A DNA stretch of 64,000 bases from Alloboseaceae bacterium BT-24-1 (GTDB taxonomy: Bacteria > Pseudomonadota > Alphaproteobacteria > Rhizobiales > Beijerinckiaceae): the NCBI GenBank assembly GCA_025846845.1, contig JAOYTL010000009.1, positions 1 through 64,000 on the forward strand, read 5' to 3'. Positions within the stretch are counted from its first letter, which is position 1, and each line of letters starts with the position of its first letter. Shown here one piece after another: positions 26,632 to 36,800 of the stretch. The notes under the pieces are model-generated. The model made no database searches and was not told where the DNA came from. It worked only from the letters and a program-made list of their open reading frames with translations. A program made the position numbers and the translations under genes.

Positions 26632-27040
26632 TCATTGCAAACCAGCAGCAAGCTCGTGAACGGTGGCGTCCGGGCATACCCGCCGCGCGATCTCACAAAG
26701 ATGCGGATGATGGGTGAGATAGATCATCTGCCCGACCTGCGCCATCTCAACGAAAAGGCGAAACGCCTCCTCGGCCCGGAAATCGTCAAAAGTCTCCATG
26801 ATGTCGTCGGCAATAAACGGAACCGGCTGCCGAGAGGCGACGAACTCGTAGTACCCAGCCACCCGCAGCGCGAGATAGAGCTGGAAGCGCGTCCCCTTCG
26901 ATAGCGCGGCGGCTTCTTTCGAGCCTCCGCCGGCCGCGAGCGCGATCAGGATCTCGCTGTCTTTCTCAGGCTGGGCGGCGAGCCCGGTATAGGCGCCACG
27001 GCTGATTGTCGCGAAGGCCTCGGAAGCACGCGCCAGGGCT
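26632..27040 (-). pseudogene. 3' fragment of a YhaN/SbcC-like ATPase
   Basis: The minus strand encodes about 135 C-terminal residues nearly identical to the end of the intact ATPase at 33884-37369: AFATISRGAYTGLAAQPEKD, AGYYEFVASRQPVPFIADD, ETFDDFRAEEAFRLFVEMAQ and LTHHPHLCEIARRVCP. It retains the Walker B/D-loop region but has lost the rest, ending at a recombination junction near 27040 where a monooxygenase fragment begins on the other strand. Confidence 0.85.
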
Positions 27041-27041
27041 G

Positions 27042-27574
27042 CGCCAGCGGCTCTGGTACGGCGGCGGCTCCGTCCGCTCGACGCGATGGGCGGGCGAGAA
27101 CAGCCTCCACCTTCTCGTCAGCAATCTCAACACAGCCAAGGAGACGGACGAATTCTTCACGACACAGCGGTGCCATGTCGAGACCTTCCACACGCATTGG
27201 TCCGGTGAGGGCAGGATCGCGTGGCTGTCGGGCGGGTCATCCTGCCGCTCGATGGCGCCGATGCCACGACGCGTCAGCGCTATCTCGACTATGCGACACG
27301 CCGGCATGCGCGCACGCTTGCGCCCCAGGGCGCGAGGCGCACCCTGTTCACGCCTGATCTCGTCGGCACGGCCGATGAACTCGTCCAGAGTCTGGCGCGT
27401 GATCCCATCGTGCCGCTTGCGGATACGCTGCGGCTGGAGCTCCCCTACAACTTCGCCGCGGCGAACTACCGGCAGATTATCGGCGATTTCGCCCGTCTAG
27501 TTGCTCCCGAACTCGGTTGGAGGTTGGCAGGCTCGATACCGGCCAAAGACCAGCCCGCCGCTGCTGCGGGGTAA
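27042..27574 (+). pseudogene. LLM flavin-dependent oxidoreductase, C-terminal fragment with frameshift
   Basis: LRQRLWYGGGSVRSTRWAGE and NSLHLLVSNLNTAKETDEFF run in one frame to about 27215, then VAVGRVILPL-type sequence continues in another (VILPLDGADATTRQRYLDYA, LFTPDLVGTADELVQSLARD, LRLELPYNFAAANYRQIIGD). This is the C-terminal half of a luciferase-like monooxygenase. The N-terminal half is missing and one indel splits what remains. Confidence 0.7.
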
Positions 27575-27791
27575 GCCGAGGCATCGTCCGCTTGGCTCCC
27601 GGTGACGCGGGATGCCTTCACCTGGACACCCCATAGCGTGCAATCGATCCATCTCCACGAACCAATGGCGGCGGGTGGGCACCAAATCCGATATAATGGC
27701 TCAATCCGTCCGTTCTTCGTCTGGGCTGGGTATTTCCAGTTTTATTTCAATGATTAGCCTGCCTCTCGACCCACTACTCAAGGAGGCTCCA

Positions 27792-28352
27792 ATGTCCGAT
27801 ACCGCTCTCATCGTCATCGATGTGCAGGAATCCTTTCGGCACCGCGACTATTGGGACGAGCAGGCCGTGCCGGCCTTCATCGAACGCCAACAGGCGCTGA
27901 TCGATGGCGCGAAGGCTGCCGGTATTCCTGTCATTCAGGTTTTTCATGTCGCCGATAGCGGCTTTTTTTCGGAAGCCTCCAGGTTCGTCACAACGCTGAC
28001 GCCGCTCAGGATCGCGCCCGACGCCGTTTTCAGGAAGCGCCGCCATAGCGCCCTGGTGGGATCGGGTCTCGACGTCTGGCTGGTCGGTAACGGTATCCGA
28101 CGTGTCATCATCTCCGGCATCCGCACCGAACAGTGCTGCGAGACCACAACGCGCCACGCCTCCGATCTGGGCTATGCGGTCGACTATGTGGGTGAAGCGA
28201 CACTGACCTTCCCGATGACGGATGCGTCCGGTCGCGCCTGGAGTGCAGCCGAAATTCGCGCCCGCACCGAACTGGTCCTCGCCGGTCGTTTCGCCCGAAT
28301 CGCAACGGTGGAAGTAGCGCTTGCGGGCCCCGCGGAGAAGATCGCTGCATGA
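27792..28352 (+). CDS. Isochorismatase-family cysteine hydrolase
   Basis: 186 aa. Catalytic triad positions are visible: Asp10 in ALIVIDVQESF, Lys82 in FRKRRHSAL and Cys115 in GIRTEQCCETTTRHASDLGY. The family hydrolyses isochorismate, nicotinamide, N-carbamoyl compounds or similar; the substrate is not determined. The start at 27792 has a strong AGGAGG five bases upstream. It overlaps the following GlxA-type regulator by four bases (ATGA), so the two are co-translated. Confidence 0.9.
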   Translation: MSDTALIVIDVQESFRHRDYWDEQAVPAFIERQQALIDGAKAAGIPVIQVFHVADSGFFSEASRFVTTLTPLRIAPDAVFRKRRHSALVGSGLDVWLVGNGIRRVIISGIRTEQCCETTTRHASDLGYAVDYVGEATLTFPMTDASGRAWSAAEIRARTELVLAGRFARIATVEVALAGPAEKIAA

Positions 28353-29368
28353 AGGCGTATGCGCAGCAGCCGGTCGAGATCCCTGTTGTGGTGGTTGTGC
28401 CGCCGCGCGTGCTGCTGCTCGACATAGCGGGGCCCGTCGAGGTGCTGCGCAAGGCCAATCTCGAACAGGACAAGGTGTGTTTCACGATCGCCTATGTCGG
28501 CCCCTCGCCCGAGACCGGCAGTTCCATCGGATTGAGCGTCGCAGGCGTCCAGCCTCTGCCGGAGGGCCTCCCGGACCATGCGCTCGTGATTATGCCGGGT
28601 AGCGCCGAGATACCGCTCGGCCCGCCTCGTCCGGACTGGGAGCGGGATGCGCCCCAGGAGGCCGCCATCGTCGCCTGGCTGAAGCAGGTGATCAGACCGG
28701 GCATTCGCCTGGCGTCGATTTGTTCCGGCGCGCTCATTGCAGCGCGTGCCGGGCTCCTCGACGGTTACGAGTGCACCACGCATCATGCCTGCACCGCCGA
28801 GCTTGCCGAGTTCGCTCCGGCGGCGCGCATTCGGGAAAACCGGCTCTATGTCGAGGATGGAGAGCGGCTGACAAGCGCGGGCATCACCACCGGCACCGAT
28901 CTGATGCTCCATATCGTGGCTCAGATAAGCGGGCATGCAGTGGCGCTGGCCGTCGCCCGCTACCTTGTCGTCTATCTTCGCCGCGGCGGAGCCGATCCAC
29001 AGCTTTCTCCGTGGCTGGAGGGGCGTAACCACATTCACCCTATGATTCACCGCGTGCAGGATGCGGTCACGGCCGATCCCGCGGCCGATTGGTCGGTCGA
29101 ACGTTTGGCGGATGCCGCGGCCGCGAGCCCACGTAATCTCTCTCGCCTCTTCAACCTGCATTCCGGCATGAGCGTCACCGATTATGTCAACCGTATGCGG
29201 GTAGCGCTCGCGCATGATCTGCTGGCGGGCTCCCGGCTCGACATGGAGACAGTCGCCGAGAGGAGCGGCTTTGCCTCTTCCCGGCAGTTGCGCCGCGTCT
29301 GGAGTCGCCTTCATGAGGTCCCGCCAAGCAAAATTCGCGGCGGTGCCGTCACATTCGAGCGAGGCTAG
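28349..29368 (+). CDS. GlxA-type regulator (DJ-1/PfpI plus AraC helix-turn-helix)
   Basis: 339-residue transcriptional activator. Residues about 10-190 form a DJ-1/PfpI-like domain with the nucleophile-elbow cysteine (RLASICSGALIAARAGLLDG) and HHACTAELAEF. Residues about 225-330 are an AraC/XylS double helix-turn-helix (SVERLADAAAASPRNLSRLF, then DMETVAERSGFASSRQLRRV). GlxA-type regulators respond to nitrogenous compounds; coupling to the hydrolase suggests it controls the metabolism of that enzyme's substrate. Confidence 0.9.
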   Translation: MKAYAQQPVEIPVVVVVPPRVLLLDIAGPVEVLRKANLEQDKVCFTIAYVGPSPETGSSIGLSVAGVQPLPEGLPDHALVIMPGSAEIPLGPPRPDWERDAPQEAAIVAWLKQVIRPGIRLASICSGALIAARAGLLDGYECTTHHACTAELAEFAPAARIRENRLYVEDGERLTSAGITTGTDLMLHIVAQISGHAVALAVARYLVVYLRRGGADPQLSPWLEGRNHIHPMIHRVQDAVTADPAADWSVERLADAAAASPRNLSRLFNLHSGMSVTDYVNRMRVALAHDLLAGSRLDMETVAERSGFASSRQLRRVWSRLHEVPPSKIRGGAVTFERG

Positions 29369-29461
29369 CGGCCGTGCGCGCATTGCAGGGCACGCGGCTC
29401 CACCTTCCCGAATCTGGTTAGGAAGCCAGCCCTCCTCGCTGGCTATGATCCAAATGGCCTT

Positions 29462-30349
29462 CTAAAGCCGGATCACTCCTCGCAGCACGACGATCCCGGC
29501 GCCGGAGAGTTCCGGCTCGGGCGTCAGCCGGATACGCAGAATGCTCCGGCGGCCCATTTTCGTACCTTGCTCGATCGCCAGTTCGTTGTTCCCGAGATTT
29601 CCCGTGGCGGCGAGATAGGCCGCCAGGGGGCCGGCAGCGGTTCCCGTCGCCGCATCCTCCCACAAGCCCACCGTGGGATTGAAGAAGCGGGTATAAGCCG
29701 TATCCGGCGCATCCGCATCGAAGGCGTAGATGTAGCAGCCTTCCGCTGCTGTCGTTTCAAGAACGGCCAGCAGTTTGGCAGCGTCCGGACGCGCCCTGTC
29801 CACTGCCCCGGCATCAAGAACACGCACCATCAGATGGGCTGCCCCGGTATCGGCGGGACGCGGCTTGGGTTCGCGGAGAATGTCCGCATGATCGAGACCG
29901 AGGGCGGCTGCCAGCGGCGCAACATCATCCAGCGGCTCCGACAGGCGCAACGGCGCCTGCCGCATACGGCCATGGACGCGACCGTCGATCGCTTCAAGCT
30001 CGATCCGCAGAACATCCGGGCCGATTTCTTGTTGAAACGTCCGAGCGGTTTCCAGCGAACCGAGATCGCCGTGCTCACCAAGCCAGAGCCAAGCGCCGAG
30101 GGCGTTGTGGCCAGCACCGAACACCTCCGCGCCGCTGGCGGTGAACGAGCGCAGTTTCCAGTCCGCACGCGCACTCCGCATGACGAATGTGGTTTCGGCC
30201 TGATTGAACTCGCCCGCGATCCGACGCATCGCGTCATCACTCAGTTCGTCGGCGCCTTGCACCACTGCGAGCGGATTGCCCGTCAATGGCGCATCGGCGA
30301 AAACATCGATGAGGCCTGCGACCAATTCCACCATTCCTTTGTCCACCAT
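29462..30349 (-). CDS. PhzF-family epimerase/isomerase-like protein
   Basis: 295-residue protein of the PhzF superfamily (two diaminopimelate-epimerase-like halves). Motifs include VFADAPLTGNPLAVV, EFNQAETTFVM with the catalytic glutamate, GAGHNALGAWLWL and the C-terminal DAATGTAAGPLAAYL. It probably catalyses a proton shift on a small metabolite; relation to phenazine synthesis is only nominal. Divergent from the LysR gene at 30448, which may regulate it. Confidence 0.88.
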   Translation of the reverse strand: MVDKGMVELVAGLIDVFADAPLTGNPLAVVQGADELSDDAMRRIAGEFNQAETTFVMRSARADWKLRSFTASGAEVFGAGHNALGAWLWLGEHGDLGSLETARTFQQEIGPDVLRIELEAIDGRVHGRMRQAPLRLSEPLDDVAPLAAALGLDHADILREPKPRPADTGAAHLMVRVLDAGAVDRARPDAAKLLAVLETTAAEGCYIYAFDADAPDTAYTRFFNPTVGLWEDAATGTAAGPLAAYLAATGNLGNNELAIEQGTKMGRRSILRIRLTPEPELSGAGIVVLRGVIRL

Positions 30350-30419
30350 GAATAAAATTGGCCATTACCCGATTTTGAGAGTTATAAACTTATTCAAATC
30401 TGGGGTAAAAATCGAAATT

Positions 30420-30436
30420 CTCAGCTTCAAGCTGAG
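30420..30436 (+). promoter_or_regulatory. Hairpin in the lysR leader
   Basis: CTCAGCT-TCA-AGCTGAG forms a perfect 7-bp stem with a 3-base loop; its right arm adjoins the GAGGTGG ribosome-binding site of the LysR gene (start 30448). It could affect translation or serve as a binding site. Confidence 0.35.
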
Positions 30437-30447
30437 GTGGATTCAGC

Positions 30448-31344
30448 ATGAATCGTACACGCCTTCCGTCACTATCCGCACTTCGCGCCTTCGAAGCCGC
30501 CGCACGGCGTGCGAGCTTCACGACGGCAGCCGAAGAGCTTTCGGTCACGCCCACCGCCATTAGCCATCAGATCAAGCAGCTCGAAGCCTATATGGGCTTA
30601 CGCGTTCTGAACCGAACCCCACGGGGCGTGACGCTGACCACGCAGGGCAAGATTCTCTATGAGGCGACAGCCTCCGGTTTCGGCGAGATAGAAAGGGTTG
30701 TCGCGCGATTGCGGGCCGTTACGGCCCCGGCAATCGTCACCCTCTCATCCACATCGGCATTTCTGAGCCACTGGCTGGTGCCCCGGATGGATGCGCTGCG
30801 CCAAACCATTCCGATGATCGATCTACGGCTGCACGCATCGAACGCCGTGGAAGACTTGCGCCCCGGAGGTATCGAAACCGCGATACGCTACGGGCGCGGC
30901 CCCTTCCCTGGCGTGGTCAGCTCATTTCTTTTCGCCGACACGATGACCCCCGTCTGCAGTCCTCGCCTAGGCATATCGAGGCTGGCCGATCTACCGGGCG
31001 CGACATTGATCCATATCGACGGGCGAAGTCACCCGACGCCTGCACCGGATTGGTCGCGTTGGTGCACGCAGGCGGGCGCCACAGGCATGGACGCCGATGC
31101 CGGCCCCCGTTTCCCAGACAGCATGCTGGCCGTCCAGGCAGCCATTGCTGGCCAGGGTGTGGTCATCGTCAGTCGGACATTGGTGGCGGACGCAATTGCC
31201 GCAGGCCTCCTGGAGGCTCCATTCTCCGGTGCGCTTGCTGGCGACGCCTATCATTTCGCCTGCGCCATAGGGCTGGAAACACGGCCCGACATCGTGGCAC
31301 TCAGGGAGTGGTTTCAGCGTTCCCTTTGCCAACATGGTCTTTGA
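30448..31344 (+). CDS. LysR-family transcriptional regulator (GcvA-like)
   Basis: 298 aa. The N-terminal winged helix-turn-helix (LPSLSALRAFEAAARRASFT, EELSVTPTAISHQIKQLEAY, LRVLNRTPRGVTLT) is typical of the GcvA branch. The C-terminal periplasmic-binding-like effector domain starts near residue 90 (ITLSSTSAFLSHWLVPRM-like segment). The effector is unknown. It is divergent from phzF with a 98-base intergenic region, a classical arrangement for a LysR regulator and its target. Confidence 0.92.
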   Translation: MNRTRLPSLSALRAFEAAARRASFTTAAEELSVTPTAISHQIKQLEAYMGLRVLNRTPRGVTLTTQGKILYEATASGFGEIERVVARLRAVTAPAIVTLSSTSAFLSHWLVPRMDALRQTIPMIDLRLHASNAVEDLRPGGIETAIRYGRGPFPGVVSSFLFADTMTPVCSPRLGISRLADLPGATLIHIDGRSHPTPAPDWSRWCTQAGATGMDADAGPRFPDSMLAVQAAIAGQGVVIVSRTLVADAIAAGLLEAPFSGALAGDAYHFACAIGLETRPDIVALREWFQRSLCQHGL

Positions 31345-32116
31345 TTTGATTATGAAACGGATCCCAACCAAGCCTGAGCGCTCGCGAAGGATTGGCGCTG
31401 CGCTTGGACAGCGGCCATTGGCCTCTGATAGTTTGATCTGACAGCTAATTTGCTCGCGATCGCAAAAGCCTATGGCCAGATGCTCTGCGATCAAGAGCGA
31501 AACGGGCTCATTCTTGAAATTGGCTGCCAAGCTTCACGTTGTCTCTTCGTTGCAACCCTGATTGTCCGAACGACAATGACGCTCAAATTTATGCACCACC
31601 TTGGACTGCTCATTTGAGTCGCTTCAAGCGAAATCCCATCGTCCATTGCGACAGGCAGAGGCGGATATGCCGCCTTACCGGCAATCTTTGAAAGGACGTT
31701 TCATCGACGCTTGGCCTCTCATCAAGAAATATCGGAGCATTGTCTTTGCGATTATTAGACTGATCGTGGGATTTGCTGGAACATATTGCGCCGCGTCAAC
31801 AATGATAAAAGCACAATGATACATTAGTGGGCTACTATATCTTGAGAAACGCTGATGATCGATATCCCGTTCTTTGCAGGAATCATTCTGGCGAACGCGC
31901 CATCCTGTCGCCGCTGCAAATGTTGATGGGCTTAATAGGTCGGGCCTGATCGGCCACGCGCACAACAGACTTCCCACGATCCAAATTCAATGACGTTGCC
32001 TGGTGGTCGGCGATCGAGAGCTCATGCCCGCCAACCCTATGGCCGCGTCTACCCGCCAAACCAAGCCACCGAGCCGCGCCGAAGTGGTCGCTCATCGCCC
32101 GTTCAAGGAGAATCTC
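31345..32116. other. Intergenic stretch before the SBP relic
   Basis: A possible 50-residue frame from 31669 (KKYRSIVFAIIRLIVGFAGT...) has one hydrophobic helix but no ribosome-binding site. Otherwise no gene is seen. Confidence 0.35.
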
Positions 32117-32336
32117 GTGTCTGTACCGCGTTCAAGTTCGAGGCATGTCCCGCATAGACCGGTCGCCCTCACCGCCCTGGCCTCGCTCGCTTCCGCCTGG
32201 CTGCTCGGCATCGTCGTTGGACCGGCCGCAGTTCAGGAGCCGCAGCGCGGCGGCGTCATCCAGTATGGGCATGCCCAGGAGCCACCTTGCCTTTACGGCT
32301 CATGGATCCAGCAATGGTATTTGCAGCGGCAGTTCG
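32117..32336 (+). pseudogene. Peptide/nickel ABC binding protein, N-terminal fragment
   Basis: From a GTG at 32117: signal-like ALTALASLASAWLLGIVVGP, then QEPQRGGVIQYGHAQEPPCL and YGSWIQQWYLQRQF, the N-terminus of an SBP_bac_5 dipeptide-type binding protein. Homology ends at about residue 73, where sequence resembling the end of DNA polymerase IV takes over. Confidence 0.65.
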
Positions 32337-32348
32337 CCTCCGACGAGC

Positions 32349-32480
32349 CAGGGCGAGATCGAATCTATTTGCTTCGCGCTCATCAACCAGGTGTTTCCGG
32401 CTGCCAAAGGCATTCGCTTGCTTGACGTGACGTTGTCGTCTCTTGTGGTGAATGCGAACTTCGGGGCTGGGCAGCTCGAC
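32349..32480 (+). pseudogene. DNA polymerase IV (DinB) C-terminal relic
   Basis: EIESICFALINQVFPAAKGI followed by RLLDVTLSSLV matches the little-finger end of DinB-type polymerases (xxLLDxVFPxxKGIRLLGVTLSxL). About 45 residues remain, fused directly to the binding-protein fragment. Short, so moderately certain. Confidence 0.5.
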
Positions 32481-32503
32481 TGGCACTCTAGCACCCAAGC
32501 CGC

Positions 32504-32532
32504 ACAATCTGGACAACTCAGACAATCTGGAC
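32504..32532 (+). promoter_or_regulatory. Direct repeats upstream of the RES-Xre pair (putative operator)
   Basis: ACAATCTGGAC occurs twice, at 32504-32514 and 32522-32532, on an 18-base period, ending 33 bases before the antitoxin start. Tandem repeats at this place fit autoregulation by the Xre-type antitoxin. Confidence 0.5.
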
Positions 32533-32564
32533 TATATCAACCTCCAACGGGTATGGAGGCCAAC

Positions 32565-33281
32565 ATGGTCGCAACGGTTCGCAAGTCGGACGGTGGAGCA
32601 CAGTTCAACGTGAACAGCGCCGCCGTCGCCGACATTCTCGACGTGCTCGCCCGGCACAATCCCGGAATTTCCAGATCCGTGCTGAAGGGCAAGAGCAAGG
32701 TCGTCGCCGCGCTCACGGCGGCCGCTGTCCGGCTGTCTGACGAGCAGCAGCGCCAGATTCTGGCCCACGAAAACAACCTTGCCGAGGCAATGCAGACCGT
32801 GGTTGCCGGTCTCGCCGGCCGCCCCACTGAAAAGCTGCTTCAGCTCAAGGTCGAAAAGCCCGTCGAGGTCAGTCAGGGAGCCGGCTTGGCCGGCATGATG
32901 GATCTCGACGAAGGCCGCCGGCGTCTTGCTGCCTACGCGACGCCTGTTCGCCTTGAGGACTGGGCGGGGCCGGTTGCCGGACCGGGTGACATCGAAAAGG
33001 CATTCGGCACCAAGCGATCGACCCTGCATGACTGGCAAAGGCGAGGCGCTATCGTTGGGTTGCTCAAGGGCGAGCGCAAGCATGTCTTCCCCCTGGCGCA
33101 GTTCGTCGACGGCCGGCCGGTGGAAGGCATGTCGGACGTCACCAGGATCATCCGCAACCCGAGAGCCGCCTGGCAGTGGCTCATTCAGTCCAAGCCCAGC
33201 ATCGGTGGAACACCGCTCGATCGGCTCAAGGCTGGACATCTGGACGAGGTCATCGACGCGGCCAAACGTGACTTCGGCTGA
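32565..33281 (+). CDS. Xre/MbcA/ParS-type antitoxin, long form
   Basis: 238-residue antitoxin of a RES toxin. It has a helical N-terminal part (NVNSAAVADILDVLARHNPG, SDEQQRQILAHENNLAEAMQ) and a C-terminal DNA/toxin-binding region (EKAFGTKRSTLHDWQRRGAI, RNPRAAWQWLIQSKPSIGGT, then PLDRLKAGHLDEVIDAAKRD), the last being the toxin-neutralising DUF2384 motif. It is longer than the usual 120-150 residues. The ATG at 32565 has GGAGG five bases upstream and is preferred over 32553. The toxin gene follows two bases after the stop. Confidence 0.8.
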   Translation: MVATVRKSDGGAQFNVNSAAVADILDVLARHNPGISRSVLKGKSKVVAALTAAAVRLSDEQQRQILAHENNLAEAMQTVVAGLAGRPTEKLLQLKVEKPVEVSQGAGLAGMMDLDEGRRRLAAYATPVRLEDWAGPVAGPGDIEKAFGTKRSTLHDWQRRGAIVGLLKGERKHVFPLAQFVDGRPVEGMSDVTRIIRNPRAAWQWLIQSKPSIGGTPLDRLKAGHLDEVIDAAKRDFG

Positions 33282-33283
33282 TC

Positions 33284-33868
33284 GTGAAGCTTGATCCAAG
33301 GACCGTCGCGGAGCTTGCCCTAGCATTCCGGCCGCAATCCTACCTGCGCGTCATGCCGGCCGCACATGCCGCAACCCCGCTCGGCATGGGTTTTGGTCAT
33401 ACGCGCTTTTCGAGTCCCGATCGGGCGTTTCGGCTGGTCCACATCGCACGTGATCTCGCAACGGCAATCGCGGAGACCATTGTCCGGGACCGCTTCGAGG
33501 GTGCGACGGAACGCGTGCTCGACTACAGCGAGATCGAGGAATGGGCCGTTGCAGAGGTAACTGCGCCATCTCCTCTCCTGGTACTCGACCTACGAACGAC
33601 GGGATTGCTGAGGCTCGGCGTCAGTACTGACGCGGCCCGCGCCAAAGCACATCGAGAAGGACCGCAGCTCAGCAAGGCGGTCTACGACGCCTTCACGGTT
33701 GACGCCCTGCTCTATTCCTCCCGCCTGACCTCGGCCGAGTGCCTCGCGGTCTATGACCGCGCGGTGGACGTCAAACTGGTCTCCTCACCGGCGGTGAATC
33801 TCGTGCGCCACCCGGATCTGGTTCCCGCGCTGAAAACCGTCGGTGTCGCGATCCACAGAACAGCCTGA
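33284..33868 (+). CDS. RES-domain toxin (NAD+ phosphorylase-like)
   Basis: 194 aa, GTG start. RES toxins of the MbcT/Res family degrade NAD+. Visible are the conserved arginine regions (YLRVMPAAHAATPLGMGFGH, RFSSPDRAFRLVH), the catalytic glutamate in AIAETIVRDRFEG, and AVNLVRHPDLVPALKTVG at the C-terminus. The order antitoxin then toxin is standard. Confidence 0.85.
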   Translation: MKLDPRTVAELALAFRPQSYLRVMPAAHAATPLGMGFGHTRFSSPDRAFRLVHIARDLATAIAETIVRDRFEGATERVLDYSEIEEWAVAEVTAPSPLLVLDLRTTGLLRLGVSTDAARAKAHREGPQLSKAVYDAFTVDALLYSSRLTSAECLAVYDRAVDVKLVSSPAVNLVRHPDLVPALKTVGVAIHRTA

Positions 33869-33883
33869 GCGAGCTTGCGGAAC

Positions 33884-36800
33884 TCACCCACGCACTTGGA
33901 GCTCATGAATTTTCGCGCCCGGGCAAACCCGTCGTGCGATCTCGCAAAGGTGTGAATGATGCGTGAGGTAGATCACCTGCCCGACCTGCGCCATCCCGCC
34001 GAAGAGCCGGAACGTCTCCTCGGCCCGGAAATCATCGAAGGTCTCCATGATGTCATCAGCGACGAACGGAACGGGCTGCCGAGACGCGACGAATTCATAA
34101 TAACCAGCCACCCGCAGCGCGAGATAAAGCTGGAACCGCGTTCCCTTTGACAGCTCCGCAGCCTCTTTCGAGCCTCCGCCAGCCGAAAGCGCGATCAGGG
34201 TCTCGCCGTCCTTTTCCGGCTGGGCGGCGAGCCCGGTATAGGCGCCACGGCTGATCGTCGCAAAGGCTTGGGAGGCTCTTGCCATCATCGAGCTGCGATG
34301 CCGGTCGCGATAGGCGCGCAGCGCCTGTTCGGCTGCAGCAGCGCCGAGCTTCAGCCTGAGATAGCGGAGTGCACGATCTTCGATGTCGAGCAGCAGCGTG
34401 CGCTTCTCCTCCTCGATCCTTGCCACCGCGCCATCGCCGCCGACGGCCTCGACCCGATCGAGCGCCTTGCTGTGGACTGAAAACATGTCGCGGCTGCGCT
34501 GATCCTGATCATCGAAGCGAGCCTTTAGCTCGACAAGCTCAGCCTCCAGGGCGATGTGATCGGCACGATCGAGGACGGCTTCCGCCTCGTCCATCGTCGG
34601 CAGCCGAAGAGCAGCAAGGATGTCACGCTCGGCAACCTCGACCTGCGCCACCAACTCTGCCCTCTTTTCGATGGCAGACAGCTTGCCGGCAACCTCCGCC
34701 AGGGTCGCGACGCCGAAGAACGCGGTCATTTCCGTCTTGCGGTGATCGTAAACCGCCAAGGTCTCGGCGACCGTACGTTGCCGGGCTCGAGCAGCCTCAA
34801 GGTTTTGGGCCGCGGTCACCCGCCGTGTGCGTTCGGCGTGGGCTTGCTGAAGCTGAGCACTGACCGCCTGCGCCAGATCCAGGATATCGCCCGACGGCAC
34901 AACGATCCCCATCTCACTGGCGAGCGCTTCAGCCTCGTCGCGGAAGGCGGCCAGATCCTTCTCCATCTTGCCGATGCGATCGGCGAGACCGGCCTTTTTC
35001 TCCAGCACCGGGCCGAGTTCGGTGATGGCCGCGAGGATTTCGCGAACGGTCGCGAGCGCCGGTGTCATACCGCCCTCTCCTAGCCAACAGGCCGAGCAGG
35101 CTTTGGTCCATGAGGCGCTCCAGTCCCGGTCGGCCCCCGTGGCCTTTCCGACTTCGCGTTCGCGGCTCATCAGGTCGCGCTGCCGGTCATCCACACTGAC
35201 ACGCAAGGCCTTCAGCTCGACCTCCCGGTCGATCGCCCCCTGCCCCGCGACGAGCAGCGCCTCGAGCCGGGCATCGGCGCCCTGCGGGAGACCGGCCGCA
35301 TCGAGCGCCTTAGCTAGCCTATCTCGCACGGCCAGCGCGTCGGCATCCGCCTCGCGGAGATCGTTCTCCGCCGCACGGACGAGCGCCCTCGCCTCCAAAG
35401 CCTTGTCTCGACGGCCGAGCCAGGCCTCGAACTGAGGGAGCGACATGCTGTCCGACAGCGCCGGGCAGGTCGCAGCTACGGCTGCCGCGATCGCGCGCTG
35501 GAGGCCCTGCATAGCCGATGTCGCGGCATCTCGAAGTTCGCTGGCGCGATGGCCCTCCGCCTTCACGATGGCCAGTGCCTGGCTCGCCTGGTGGAGCTTT
35601 GCGACCTCCGCCATATGACCGAGCCGTCCGCTTGTGACGATGTCATCCCGCCGAAGCGCCGCCTCGAAGCCATCAGCGGAAGCCGTGTCGAGCTTGCCTC
35701 GATGATCCGCCCAGGCCTGCTCCCGGATTGCGCGGATGCTCGCGGCTTCCTGATCAGAGACGAGACCTGAGATCCCACTGAGCGCGTCCAGCTCGGCCGT
35801 CAGCCGGATCTGCTCCGTCGTCAGGCGCTCGACCTCGCCGGCATGCTGATCGGTCCGCTTCTGAGTCTCGGCGATCGCCAGCGTCCAGCGCTGAATCTCC
35901 GCCGCATCGGGAGCAGGCAGGTCGATAAGCTCGTCGCTATCACCGTTCCAGGGCCGCAGTTCGCGCATGCGATCCGCCAACGCTACGCGGGCGGCGTCAC
36001 GGGCCCGTTCGGCCAGTCGACGGCGCGCCGCGTGGTCGTCCGCCCGCGCGGCCGCAACGGTCGCCGCGAGCGATGCCATGCGCGTCTCTCGTCCCTGCGC
36101 GGCTTCCGGATCGCCGCCGGCCTCGCGCAGTCTCGCCTTCGCCTCGTCCAATCGCCGGCCAGCCTCGGATAGCTCATCGGCAGCCGAATTCAGCGCGGCC
36201 TCGATGCCGGAACGCGTTTCGATCAGGGCGCGAAGCGCGCCCACGATGGAGGCTCCCAGAACGAGGCGATCAGGGTCTGTCTCTCCGATCCGCTCGATGC
36301 GACCCAGGATCGTGCCGATCGCGAATTCGGCCTCGCGCAATTGCAGGCGGCGCTCAGGGATATCCTTCTCGGCCGTGACATGGCGGGCACGAAGATCGGT
36401 AAGCCGCTCGACCTTGTCGGCCAGCCGCAGCGCCGTCTCATCGACCACGATCGCGTCGAGTTGTCCTGACAGCTCCGCGATCTCCTCGGTGAGGCCTTGC
36501 GCGCGAATGCCGAGCTCGATCTCGTCCTTCTGCAGCTGCGGCAGCTCGTCGGCCCAGCCGCGCGGAGCGTCAGGAAGGTCGGCCAAGGGCGCGATACGCT
36601 CACGGAGCGCGCGCAGATCCGTCAGGCGCGGCAAGGCGTTCAGATGGCGCTGGATCTCGTCCATGCGCGCCTGAATCCGGCTGCGGCTGACGATGGCCTC
36701 CTCGTACTGGATGGCAGCCCGATCGCGCGCCTCGATGAGCTGCGCATAGTCCGACGCCAGGGTGTCGACCCGCTCCCGCTCTGCTTTGAGTTCCCCGAGC

